37,426 nucleotides of DNA from Prochlorococcus sp. AG-363-G03 (GTDB lineage Bacteria; Cyanobacteriota; Cyanobacteriia; PCC-6307; Cyanobiaceae): the NCBI GenBank assembly GCA_003280265.1, contig QCFJ01000010.1:1-37426 (forward strand). Direction: 5' to 3'. Under the pieces are notes generated by a model. The model saw only the letters and a program-made list of their open reading frames with translations. It did no database searches and had not been told where the DNA came from. The position numbers were made by a program, and so were the translations under genes. Shown here in pieces: positions 16,156 to 23,302 of this stretch (the stretch's first letter is position 1; each line of letters opens with the position of its first letter).

Positions 16156-17513
16156 TTGTCAAACTCCCTGCTCATTTCTGCTTCATCAAGATTTCTACCA
16201 ATGAATACGAGTTGGTTGTGGCGAGGTTCATTGCCCCATTCTTTATCAGGTTGAGCTGTGAATAGCATGTGTACTCCTTGAAAAACTATTCGCCTCGATT
16301 CACCCGCATAACTAATAAATCCTTTCGTGCGAAATATATCCACACCTTTCTCTGATAGGAGTCGACTTAGCCACCTATTGAGTTTCTCCGGATCTACATC
16401 ACCTACTCGCTCGATAGCGAATGAACCTACTTCGTCATCGTGTTCGTGTTCTGCCACCCAAACCCTCTCAGCGATTGGAGGGATTGTGGAAACGTTTTGA
16501 TCATCAGCATTTGAGGCTTTTACCTTAGTTATTTTTAAATTGAATTCCTCGGCTGTATGTTGGGTGAATAGACCTATATCTCTTGCCTTGTCAACGTCTA
16601 TGAGGAATGACTTAGTACCTTCGGATTGAAGTTGAAGGCTTACATGCTTGCCCACAGGGACTATGTCACCTGGGTTAATGGGTTGCTCTTTTTCGGCGTA
16701 AAGTCTCACGCATGATTCAGCACCAGTGTTGAGAGCTGTCTCATCTTTACCTTGGTTTGATAATAGGACGAGAGACATCGTAGGGTCGGGTCCCTCTTCT
16801 AGGGAAAGTTCATAGCGACCTTTTTCAAGCGAATACACACCTGTCCATTCAAATGGATACTCTGGTTCAAGAAAAGTAGGTCGACGCTTAAGTACTTGAT
16901 CTAGATCAAAAGCACTTAAGTTAAGCACCGTATCAATAGAGACATCTGCTTGTTTACTGCGAATGAAACGAGCCATACGATTCATATCGCGTAGCCGTGA
17001 CTCCAAATTATCAAGTGATTCATCTGTAACTAAGTCAGTTTTATTTAGAACAAGAACGTCAGCGAAGGCAACTTGCTCAGAGCTCTCATCACTTCGACCA
17101 AGTTGTTGTTCTATATGGGCAGCATCAACAAGTGTGACTATGCCATCAAGTGAAAACTCTTCACGAATTTCATCATCCATAAAGAATGTCTGGGCGACAG
17201 GACCAGGGTCAGCAAGCCCAGTAGTTTCAACTAACACATAGTCAAATTTGTCTCTCCTCTTCATGAGATTTCCAAGTACACGAATAAGATCTCCCCGAAC
17301 GGTGCAGCAGATACAACCATTAGACATTTCGAAGACTTCTTCATCCGCATTGATTACTAATCCTTGATCAATACCGACTTCACCATATTCATTTTCAATA
17401 ACAGCTATTTTTTTACCGTGCTCCTCGCTCAGAATTCGATTAAGTAGAGTTGTTTTGCCAGACCCTAGAAAACCAGTCAAAATTGTAACCGGTACTTTTT
17501 GCTTGTTACTCAT
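16143..17513 (-). CDS. COG0523 (CobW/G3E) GTPase with an extra ZnuA-like insert, putative zinc metallochaperone
   Basis: This 456-residue G3E GTPase has P-loop GFLGSGKTT (14-22), the COG0523 metal motif CICC (Cys67-Cys70), ETTGLADPGP (96-105), NKTD (157-160) and a normal CobW C-terminal domain (about 365-445). Between these lies an insert, residues 220-328, containing FEWTGVYSLEKGRYELSLEE and LFTQHTAEEFNLKI. The insert matches a segment of the ZnuA product upstream and is absent from ordinary CobW proteins. A short acidic/His stretch (AEHEHDDE) follows it. I chose the ATG at 17513, preceded by AAGGA; the frame is open further upstream, but that runs into the preceding gene. The operon position indicates a low-zinc chaperone of the ZagA/ZigA kind. 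Confidence 0.9.
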   Translation of the reverse strand: MSNKQKVPVTILTGFLGSGKTTLLNRILSEEHGKKIAVIENEYGEVGIDQGLVINADEEVFEMSNGCICCTVRGDLIRVLGNLMKRRDKFDYVLVETTGLADPGPVAQTFFMDDEIREEFSLDGIVTLVDAAHIEQQLGRSDESSEQVAFADVLVLNKTDLVTDESLDNLESRLRDMNRMARFIRSKQADVSIDTVLNLSAFDLDQVLKRRPTFLEPEYPFEWTGVYSLEKGRYELSLEEGPDPTMSLVLLSNQGKDETALNTGAESCVRLYAEKEQPINPGDIVPVGKHVSLQLQSEGTKSFLIDVDKARDIGLFTQHTAEEFNLKITKVKASNADDQNVSTIPPIAERVWVAEHEHDDEVGSFAIERVGDVDPEKLNRWLSRLLSEKGVDIFRTKGFISYAGESRRIVFQGVHMLFTAQPDKEWGNEPRHNQLVFIGRNLDEAEMSREFDKCLV

Positions 17514-17523
17514 TTCCTTTTTT

Positions 17524-17883
17524 TTAATGATGTGAACAAAGAGTCTTATCAAGAGAAATATCAGTAATCCAATTCTCTTGTATACCAAGTAATTCTAGTG
17601 ATTTTGATTGAAAGTCATCCAGCTCATTATAGTTGTATGGAATCTTTACTCTTAATATATTTATTCCTTTCTCTTTTTTAAGCGAATGATCTGAAAATTG
17701 AAGTTCTTTTAGATTGTCGATGTAATCAGATGAAATTATAAGTTTTAAGATTTTATCTTTATCCCACGGTGGCTTATCCATAAAACTTGCTTGATCTTCC
17801 CAGTGTTGTTTGTAAAATTTATATCCTTTAGGTGGAGACATTTTGAAATAAACAAACATTTCTAGTTTATTCAAATTAGACAT
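17524..17883 (-). CDS. Hypothetical protein in the znuA-GTPase operon, 119 aa
   Basis: This protein of about 119 residues lies between znuA (18-bp gap) and the GTPase gene (10-bp gap), all on one strand, so it is almost certainly co-transcribed. It starts MSNLNKLEMFVYFKMSPPKG, has an aromatic-rich segment (GYKFYKQHWEDQ) and a charged middle, and ends in a Cys-Ser-His-His tail that could bind metal. An in-frame TTG at 17898 is an alternative start. There is no signal peptide or membrane segment. No family is recognised. Confidence 0.7.
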   Translation of the reverse strand: MSNLNKLEMFVYFKMSPPKGYKFYKQHWEDQASFMDKPPWDKDKILKLIISSDYIDNLKELQFSDHSLKKEKGINILRVKIPYNYNELDDFQSKSLELLGIQENWITDISLDKTLCSHH

Positions 17884-17901
17884 GCATTGTTGTTTCAAAA
17901 G

Positions 17902-19395
17902 TTAAGGGTTACTTAAGGAACTCCATTCGTTCTCGAGCTTTTCCCCCTCTATCTGATCACATTCGCCGCCAAGTGAATTAACAATTGTGCATGTGTTATG
18001 TACAGCGACTGAAACAGTATTGCCTTTTAACATTAGTCCATCAACATAGATTTGATTTTTTGAGATTGGAGTTGAAGTTTGTCTACTTAAGTTTTTTAAC
18101 AGCTTGGAAGGAGGCTTTTGTTCAGCGAATAAAACTTTTACATTTTCTTCTTTGAGCTCGGATATTACTTTTGAAATGGTTTCTGGTCTAAGGCTGGATG
18201 AATCACCAACAAAATCTAATAGACTTAATGTTTTCAAGCCAAATGCCTCTCCATAATATTCCATTGCTTTGTGCTTAGAAACGATTGTCCTTTGATCGGC
18301 AGGAATCGTGGCAACTTGCTGTTGAGTCCACAAGTCTAAATCTTCCAATATAGAATTCACAGATTGAGTTCTCTCTTTTAAAACTTTTTTAGTTTCTCTA
18401 TCAAAGAAGGAAATTTTCTTATTGATATTTTTAGAAATGACATTTCCCATCTTGATGATGTTATGTGGATCATGCCAGATATGAGGATCTAAACCACCAT
18501 GATCATGGTGATGATGATGATCACCTTCATCTGGTACTTGAGCTATAGGTTCAACATCGTCGCCTGAAATATCTTTGAAGAAATGTTCTTCAGCTTCAAA
18601 CTCAAAAGGCATATGCTCCGTAAAGAAGGAATATTTACCAGCTTTTTTGATATTGACTGTAAATGTTGTGACGTCTTTTTTATCGTTAAATGTAAGAACA
18701 TATGCTTTTTCCTGAGCAATAAGCTTGTCATTATTGCGTTTAACTTCTGAATCTTTGGATACTAATAATTCTTTAGCAAGCTCTTCTGATGCTTCAATAT
18801 CACCAGATTTAAGAATAACCATTTTCATGGCAGGATCCGCATAGTCTCCATCGACTTTGGCAAGCGACCATTTGTATGTCCCTGCTGAAAGATCAAAAAC
18901 ACCAGCCCATTCAAAAGCTCCATCTCCATGGGAATCGCCATGATCATCATGGTCATCGTGATCGTCATGTTTAGCAGCTGAATGATCGCCATGATCATCG
19001 TGGTCATCGTGATGGTCGTCTATATCTATTGCGCTTACGCCAACAACAACAGTTAAGGGATTATCCAACCATTTTTTGATTGCAGGAGTCATCTCTGAAC
19101 CAAGAGTAAATACTTGATTCGCACTTCTTAGGGTTTGAGCTTGTCTTGGAGTGATCTTGACATCATGAACATCTTGTTTTCTGTCAATTAAGCAGGTTAC
19201 GGGTATTGAGGGTGGCGCAATTGCAGAAACGACATCGCAGACTAATGGCTCTACAGCAACAATTGATTTTGAAGTTGCCTGTGCACTCTGATTAATTCCC
19301 GAAAATAAAAATGCTCCAGCAAGAAAAGAGCTTTTGAGAATTGTGTTGTTGAATATTGATTTGCTCTTGATAGGTTGATTGGACAATTTTGACAT
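17902..19395 (-). CDS. znuA: Zinc ABC transporter, substrate-binding protein with inserted extra domain
   Basis: This 497-residue periplasmic zinc receptor belongs to the cluster A-I family (ZnuA). A signal peptide covers about 1-40 (cleavage likely after AQA). Zinc-site candidates are His77 in DVHDVKITP, His305/His308 in LDPHIWHDP, His375 in VSKHKAMEYYGEAFGL and Glu425. The normal family length is about 300-350; the excess lies in residues 124-300. That region holds a His/Asp-rich stretch (124-158), an extra domain (160-272) with FEWAGVFDLSAGTYKWSLAK and YSFFTEHMPFEFE, and a second His-rich stretch (290-300). The extra domain matches the insert in the GTPase two genes downstream. A Zur-like box lies 28 bp upstream. 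Confidence 0.93.
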   Translation of the reverse strand: MSKLSNQPIKSKSIFNNTILKSSFLAGAFLFSGINQSAQATSKSIVAVEPLVCDVVSAIAPPSIPVTCLIDRKQDVHDVKITPRQAQTLRSANQVFTLGSEMTPAIKKWLDNPLTVVVGVSAIDIDDHHDDHDDHGDHSAAKHDDHDDHDDHGDSHGDGAFEWAGVFDLSAGTYKWSLAKVDGDYADPAMKMVILKSGDIEASEELAKELLVSKDSEVKRNNDKLIAQEKAYVLTFNDKKDVTTFTVNIKKAGKYSFFTEHMPFEFEAEEHFFKDISGDDVEPIAQVPDEGDHHHHHDHGGLDPHIWHDPHNIIKMGNVISKNINKKISFFDRETKKVLKERTQSVNSILEDLDLWTQQQVATIPADQRTIVSKHKAMEYYGEAFGLKTLSLLDFVGDSSSLRPETISKVISELKEENVKVLFAEQKPPSKLLKNLSRQTSTPISKNQIYVDGLMLKGNTVSVAVHNTCTIVNSLGGECDQIEGEKLENEWSSLSNP

Positions 19396-19407
19396 TTAAT
19401 CAAAAAC

Positions 19408-19475
19408 TTGCTGACCATGAAACGATAATCATTTTCATTTGAGATTTGCAAGTATATTATGTTTCATGTCAGCAA
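19408..19475. promoter_or_regulatory. Inverted duplication spanning the znuA/znuC divergent promoters
   Basis: The left arm (19408-19429) and right arm (19456-19475) are reverse complements over 20 bases, with two single-base gaps. The shared core reads GTTTCATG and TCAGCAA on the outer strands. The left arm reaches into half of the Zur-like box; the right arm overlaps the likely -10 sequences of both genes (TATATTATG, 19453-19461). It could give paired operator half-sites or a cruciform. Confidence 0.7.
19423..19437. promoter_or_regulatory. Zur-like operator between znuA and znuC
   Basis: CGATAATCATTTTCA matches the TGATAATnATTATCA palindrome known for Zur-regulated genes at all but two positions. 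It lies 28 bp from the znuA ATG and 50 bp from the znuC ATG. There it would overlap the -35 region for znuC and sit just downstream of a likely znuA start site, so zinc-bound Zur could block both directions. The nearby zur gene supports the call. Confidence 0.75.
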
Positions 19476-19487
19476 ATCCTCTAATTG

Positions 19488-20183
19488 ATGCCTAGTTTGA
19501 TTGCTGAAAATGTGACATATGCCTATTCCAGTAAATTGAAACCTGCTTTAAGTAAGGTTTCTCTTAAGCTTGAGCCAGGTACCTTGACTGCTCTTGTTGG
19601 TCCCAATGGTGCTGGAAAGTCCACATTATTAAGTTTGCTTCAAGGGAACAGCAAACCAGATAAAGGAGAAATCACTGTTGGAGGTAAACCATTAATTAAT
19701 AATCGATCTCAAGTTGCTTTAATGCCTCAACGAGGAAAGTTGAATTGGAATTTTCCTATCACTGTTCAAGGATTAGTTTCATTAGGTCGAGTAAATCATT
19801 CGAAATCAACGTGTTGTGAGTTAGAGGCTGCTCTTCAACGTGTTGGAATATCTCATTTAGCAAAAAGGAGACTTGATGCTTTGTCTGGTGGACAGCAACA
19901 AAGGGCATTACTTGCAAAAACTTTAATGAATCCAGCCAAAATTTTTCTTCTTGATGAACCCTGTTCTGCATTTGATCCCCCCGCAAAAGAAGATTTTCTA
20001 TTAATCATTCGTCAGTTAGCTGATTCTGGATTGACTGTTTTTGTTAGCAGTCACGATTGGGGTACATCTTTAAATTCTTATGACAAAGTTGTTGTTCTAG
20101 ATAAGATAATTTTGGCCTCTGGCAATCCTCAAGAGGTTCAGGAAAAACTTAGTTCAATTAATTATTTGAGGTGGAAGTTATAG
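19488..20183 (+). CDS. znuC: Zinc ABC transporter ATPase
   Basis: This 231-residue ATPase has Walker A GPNGAGKST (38-46), signature LSGGQQQRALLAKTL, Walker B IFLLDEPCSAFDP and the switch His in VFVSSHDWG. Sequence style (MPQRGKLNWNFPITVQGLVSLGR) matches metal-importer ATPases of the ZnuC/MntA kind. I use the ATG at 19488, directly after an in-frame TTG. It is transcribed divergently from znuA through the Zur-like box. Zinc specificity comes from that box, from zur and from the His-rich receptor. It converges with zur, whose stop is 23 bp away. Confidence 0.93.
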   Translation: MPSLIAENVTYAYSSKLKPALSKVSLKLEPGTLTALVGPNGAGKSTLLSLLQGNSKPDKGEITVGGKPLINNRSQVALMPQRGKLNWNFPITVQGLVSLGRVNHSKSTCCELEAALQRVGISHLAKRRLDALSGGQQQRALLAKTLMNPAKIFLLDEPCSAFDPPAKEDFLLIIRQLADSGLTVFVSSHDWGTSLNSYDKVVVLDKIILASGNPQEVQEKLSSINYLRWKL

Positions 20184-20206
20184 TCGTGATTGATAATTAT
20201 CTATGT

Positions 20207-20611
20207 TTATCCAGCGTTCAATTCTTGAGAACAATTTTGACATAGGCCAAAGTATTCAAGGGTATGAAACAAAAGTTCAAATTTTTGAGAAGCTTTTTTG
20301 GGCATTTCCATTGTTTTTACAGGACATCCTTGCAATTGAGTAGTTTCTCCGCAGCTGACACAAGTTAAATGATGTATATCTCTTTCCACTGGTGCATAAA
20401 GCACCTCACCATTAGGCAAATGTCTCGAGCGGATCAAACCTTGCTTTACTAGTTGTTGCAGGTTTCGATACACAGTCGTAAGCCCCATTGCTTTTTCACC
20501 GTTATGAAGTTGCCTATGGAGTTCTTGACCGCTCAATTCATCAGTACATCTCTTGAGTTCATCGAGCAGTTGTTGTTGACGCTTAGTGATTTCAGGTTTA
20601 CTTGTACTCAT
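20207..20611 (-). CDS. zur: Fur-family regulator, probably zinc-responsive Zur
   Basis: This Fur-family repressor (134 residues from the ATG at 20611; an in-frame ATG at 20647 adds 12) has a winged helix with the recognition segment MGLTTVYRNLQQLVKQGLI, then the metal-binding dimerisation half with HHLTCVSCG (first CxxC) and FGLCQNCSQ (second CxxC). Both CxxC pairs form the structural zinc site. Placement between znuC and znuB, and the Zur-like box nearby, make Zur far likelier than Fur or PerR. The intergenic DNA to znuB is at most 53 bp, with a TATCAA...TTTGAT dyad that may serve both genes. The start is uncertain, as neither ATG has a clear Shine-Dalgarno sequence. Confidence 0.88.
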   Translation of the reverse strand: MSTSKPEITKRQQQLLDELKRCTDELSGQELHRQLHNGEKAMGLTTVYRNLQQLVKQGLIRSRHLPNGEVLYAPVERDIHHLTCVSCGETTQLQGCPVKTMEMPKKASQKFELLFHTLEYFGLCQNCSQELNAG

Positions 20612-20664
20612 TATCAAGATCTGAGTTTGATCTCTTTTACTGACCATACTGAATCATTGGCTTA

Positions 20665-21450
20665 ATGTCTTTTATCAACACAAATTGGTGGATAATTCCT
20701 CTCTTAATGACTTCCTTCACAGGTGTGCTTTGTCCTGCTATGGGAACTGTGTTGATCACTCATAAAAGGCTTCTTCAAGTTAATTTGATTTCGCATTGTG
20801 TTCTGCCTGGGCTTGCATTGGCTATGTCGCTTGGTATGGATCCTTCTATTGGTGGGGTCATCAGCGGCTTAGTGGGAGCAATTGCAGCAGAAGGTTTGAC
20901 AAATAAAAAAAATCAAAATTACCAAGCTGTGATGAATACAATTCTTGCTGGTTCAATGGGACTTGGCGTTCTACTAATCCCTTTACTTGGAATCAGAATT
21001 GATTTGGAAGCTGTTTTATTTGGAGATTTATTAACTGCAAATTTTAGTGATCTATTAAGAACTTTGATTGCTTTCTCTGCTTTTCTCTGCTTATTGCTTT
21101 TGGGCTATGACAAGCTTGTGCATATTGGCCTGGATCCAGAAGGTGCAGCTTCAAGTGGAATTAATGTCTCTTTTTTAAATTTAGCTCTTGGTTTTACGAC
21201 TGCACTTGTCATTGTGAGCTCAATGTCAGCAGTGGGAATTATTCTTGTTATTGCTTTACTTTCAACTCCAACTTTGTTAGGGCTTCAGAAAGCTAGTTCT
21301 CTGTGGATTGCTATGGTTCGATCGTCAATATTTGGATTAGTTGTATCACTCATAGGTTTTTTGCTCGCTATTGTTTTAAATTTGCCTCCTGGACCTTTAA
21401 TTAGTGTTCTTTGTGTGGTGTCATTAATTTTGTTACCAAACAATACATAG
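20665..21450 (+). CDS. znuB: Zinc ABC transporter permease
   Basis: This 261-residue inner-membrane protein of the ABC-3 (ZnuB) family has about eight membrane helices. It opens near MTSFTGVLCPAMGTVLITHK and has the conserved LISHCVLPGLALAMSLG segment, the coupling-loop region after it, and a late IVSSMSAVGIILVIALLSTP helix. It forms the zinc channel with ZnuC. It starts on an ATG 17 bp past the longer zur start and reads away from zur, so it is separated from znuC by the regulator gene. Confidence 0.92.
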   Translation: MSFINTNWWIIPLLMTSFTGVLCPAMGTVLITHKRLLQVNLISHCVLPGLALAMSLGMDPSIGGVISGLVGAIAAEGLTNKKNQNYQAVMNTILAGSMGLGVLLIPLLGIRIDLEAVLFGDLLTANFSDLLRTLIAFSAFLCLLLLGYDKLVHIGLDPEGAASSGINVSFLNLALGFTTALVIVSSMSAVGIILVIALLSTPTLLGLQKASSLWIAMVRSSIFGLVVSLIGFLLAIVLNLPPGPLISVLCVVSLILLPNNT

Positions 21451-21608
21451 ATTTATTTTTTAATCTTCTTTTTCTAAAAGGTACTCTCCAAGAAAGTTAT
21501 AAGTGATTGATTTGATCAAGAAATCTGAAAATACTAACGATATTGTTTTGAATTTAATAAAATAAATTAATTGGCTTAGTACCTTTCCACCCTCTAATTG
21601 ATTTAGTC

Positions 21609-22226
21609 ATGAAGAGAACACAACTCAATGTAAGTATTGACCCAAAACTTCTGGAGAAGATTAAAGAGAGTGCCAGGGTCTCTGGAAAGTCATTAGTTGG
21701 TTTTGTTTCTGATTGTTTTGTTAATCAAATTGAGAATCTCCCTGTTGAATCCTTAGATTCTCGATTCCAAATGATTGAGCAAAGGCTTCAAGCTATAGAA
21801 AAAAATATTCAATTGCTAAACCCTCAAACTCAAAAACCCCCATCATTTACATCTAAAGAGATGAAAAATTTTAATGAATTTATCAAAGCTGTTTTTAAAA
21901 AAGAGACGAAAAGGAAAGGATACAAATCAATAAAAGAAGCATGGAATGATTTTATCAATCACATAAATTGTTTTGAACAATGGGATGAGAAATGTTCTTT
22001 TAGGCTTAAAGAATCTCTTTTTTTTGAACATGGTGACCCATTAACAAGCGATGAAATTAATCATCTCAAAGAGGGAGATATATGTCCTCAACCAATAAGA
22101 ACAGGAATAATTAATTGGATAAATAATTCATCTAGAGGTCAGTGTTGCTGCTCAGTTAAAGATTTTCCCTCACAGCAACAAATTTGCGAAAAGGGTCAAA
22201 TTCTTGTCCAAGAGATATATTCCTAA
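21609..22226 (+). CDS. Hypothetical protein with ribbon-helix-helix-like N-terminus
   Basis: The 205-residue product begins TQLNVSIDPKLLEKIKESAR and continues SGKSLVGFVSDCF. This strand-helix-helix pattern is that of ribbon-helix-helix DNA-binding proteins. A short coiled coil follows (RFQMIEQRLQAIEKNIQLL, about 57-75), then a charged, mostly helical region, and a C-terminus with clustered cysteines (GQCCCS and CEK). There is no signal peptide. It may be a DNA-binding regulator of nearby metal genes; that is inference from position. The 158-bp gap after znuB holds no other gene. Confidence 0.65.
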   Translation: MKRTQLNVSIDPKLLEKIKESARVSGKSLVGFVSDCFVNQIENLPVESLDSRFQMIEQRLQAIEKNIQLLNPQTQKPPSFTSKEMKNFNEFIKAVFKKETKRKGYKSIKEAWNDFINHINCFEQWDEKCSFRLKESLFFEHGDPLTSDEINHLKEGDICPQPIRTGIINWINNSSRGQCCCSVKDFPSQQQICEKGQILVQEIYS

Positions 22227-22299
22227 GTGAAATTTTGTCGTTTTTTGAACAAAAACAAAACCTAAAGCTCTGAAAGTTCCAGATTTAATAGTCTGAACA

Positions 22300-22740
22300 T
22301 TAGTCAGGATTGATGTGGGTTGCACATGGCATCCATAAATTACCCATTTTATGAACACCTATACAACCAAGCTTCTTAGCTTCTTGTATTGCTTTCTTTT
22401 TAGATGGGTAAGCATAAATATTGTTTGAAGGCAAAGAACTTTCTCTATTGATTGTTACAACTGATGGACCTGTTGGACTCCATACCTTTAAGCCCATGGT
22501 TGTTATGCCAGCAGAGAATATTCCCATACCTACAATTGAAGCATTGATCACCCCCATAGCCACTACACCAATAGAGACAACACCCATTGGGACGATTCCA
22601 ATGGTGACAATCCCCATGGGAACAATACCAATCGAGATATAACCAAGTGGTGCTATTCCAATCGCAATTTTTTTGGGTTTACTTCCACAATGAGAAGGGC
22701 CTTCTGATGCTTTCTGCTTAGAAGTATTTGAAGTTGTCAT
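22300..22740 (-). CDS. Protein with Gly-Ile/Val repeats and a C-terminal DUF3721 motif
   Basis: This 146-residue protein has three parts. First comes a polar N-terminus. Then about 60 residues of a near-regular 10-residue repeat (IGIVPMGIVT, IGIVPMGVVS, IGVVAMGVIN and variants) run from about 27 to 84. Last is a DUF3721-like C-terminus with GCIGVHKMGNLWMPC. The repeat is hydrophobic with Gly at fixed spacing, so it may pack as a beta-solenoid or insert in a membrane. The same WMPC motif occurs in the adjacent lipoprotein, so the pair probably arose by duplication or domain shuffling. The function is unknown. Confidence 0.7.
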   Translation of the reverse strand: MTTSNTSKQKASEGPSHCGSKPKKIAIGIAPLGYISIGIVPMGIVTIGIVPMGVVSIGVVAMGVINASIVGMGIFSAGITTMGLKVWSPTGPSVVTINRESSLPSNNIYAYPSKKKAIQEAKKLGCIGVHKMGNLWMPCATHINPD

Positions 22741-22752
22741 TGCTTAAACTTT

Positions 22753-23001
22753 TTAGTGATGATGGTGATGTCCATCATGTTTTGCTCCTTTTTCATGAGC
22801 ATCATGACTCTTGCAAGGCATCCATTTATCACCCATTTTATGAGCACCCTTACAATTGAAACCCTTTGCAGCTTTTTCAGCTTCTTTTCTAGTATCAAAG
22901 AGGGCACGAGTACTGCTTGTTTCTGAGTTGCTTGAGCAGCCTGTTAGTGAGAATGATAGTGACATAACCAAAACAGAAAAAATAGGCTTAAGGTTTTTCA
23001 T
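22753..23001 (-). CDS. DUF3721 lipoprotein with poly-His tail
   Basis: This 82-residue protein has a lipoprotein signal peptide (lipobox LTGC, Cys22), then a DUF3721 domain with CKGAHKMGDKWMPCKSH (about residues 49-65), and ends in a His-rich tail (HDGHHHHH). It should be anchored in the envelope facing the periplasm. The tail and the Cys/His-rich domain suggest metal binding, fitting the nearby zinc genes, but no metal can be assigned. It shares its DUF3721 motif with the downstream gene, 12 bp away on the same strand, so the two are probably one operon. Confidence 0.8.
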   Translation of the reverse strand: MKNLKPIFSVLVMSLSFSLTGCSSNSETSSTRALFDTRKEAEKAAKGFNCKGAHKMGDKWMPCKSHDAHEKGAKHDGHHHHH

Positions 23002-23302
23002 CCTTTTTGGTCTTACTAGCTTTTCTAGTATTTAGATTAATTAGATTCTTATTGTTGTCACTGAGTTCCTTCGGATTGCTTCAAAATAATTGAAAGAATG
23101 AAAGAAGCCTCTCTTCTCCTCAGTTCTTGCAATCACTAAGACGTAGGTGCGTATTAGCTCTTCTTCCACTTGCTAAAACAAAAATGATTTTCTAATTTGT
23201 ATCGATAGTCACATATAAAAGAGGCATATAACCAATAGTCATAGGAAAAATAAAACCTAAATTATTTGAATTAGTAAAACTAGTAAAACTAGTCAAAAAA
23301 AC
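23002..23302. other. Divergent intergenic region, lipoprotein / porin-like gene
   Basis: This AT-rich 301-bp region lies between the leftward DUF3721 lipoprotein and the rightward porin-like gene and must hold both promoters. CATATAAAAG (near 23212) and CATATAAC (near 23225) are -10 candidates for the rightward gene. AAAAATGATTTTC (23180-23192) loosely resembles one strand of the Zur-like box but has several mismatches. Near the porin start the unit TAGTAAAAC occurs twice in tandem (about 23272-23289). Confidence 0.4.

Noticed and set aside
17514-17588. N-terminal hydrophobic extension of the COG0523 GTPase
   Set aside because: It would overlap the preceding gene and add a membrane-like lead not seen in the family; the ATG at 17513 with AAGGA is better.
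18480-19020. Repeated GATCAT-like units in znuA as a possible CRISPR or DNA repeat array
   Set aside because: They are codon-level repeats for His/Asp in a coding frame, irregular and without spacers.
22421-22642. Rightward frame opposite the Gly/Ile/Val-repeat protein
   Set aside because: It is the mirror of the repetitive codons of the minus-strand gene, which has a recognisable DUF3721 end.
23180-23192. Second Zur box ahead of the porin-like gene
   Set aside because: It matches only about nine of fourteen defined positions of the palindrome, which is near chance in such AT-rich DNA.
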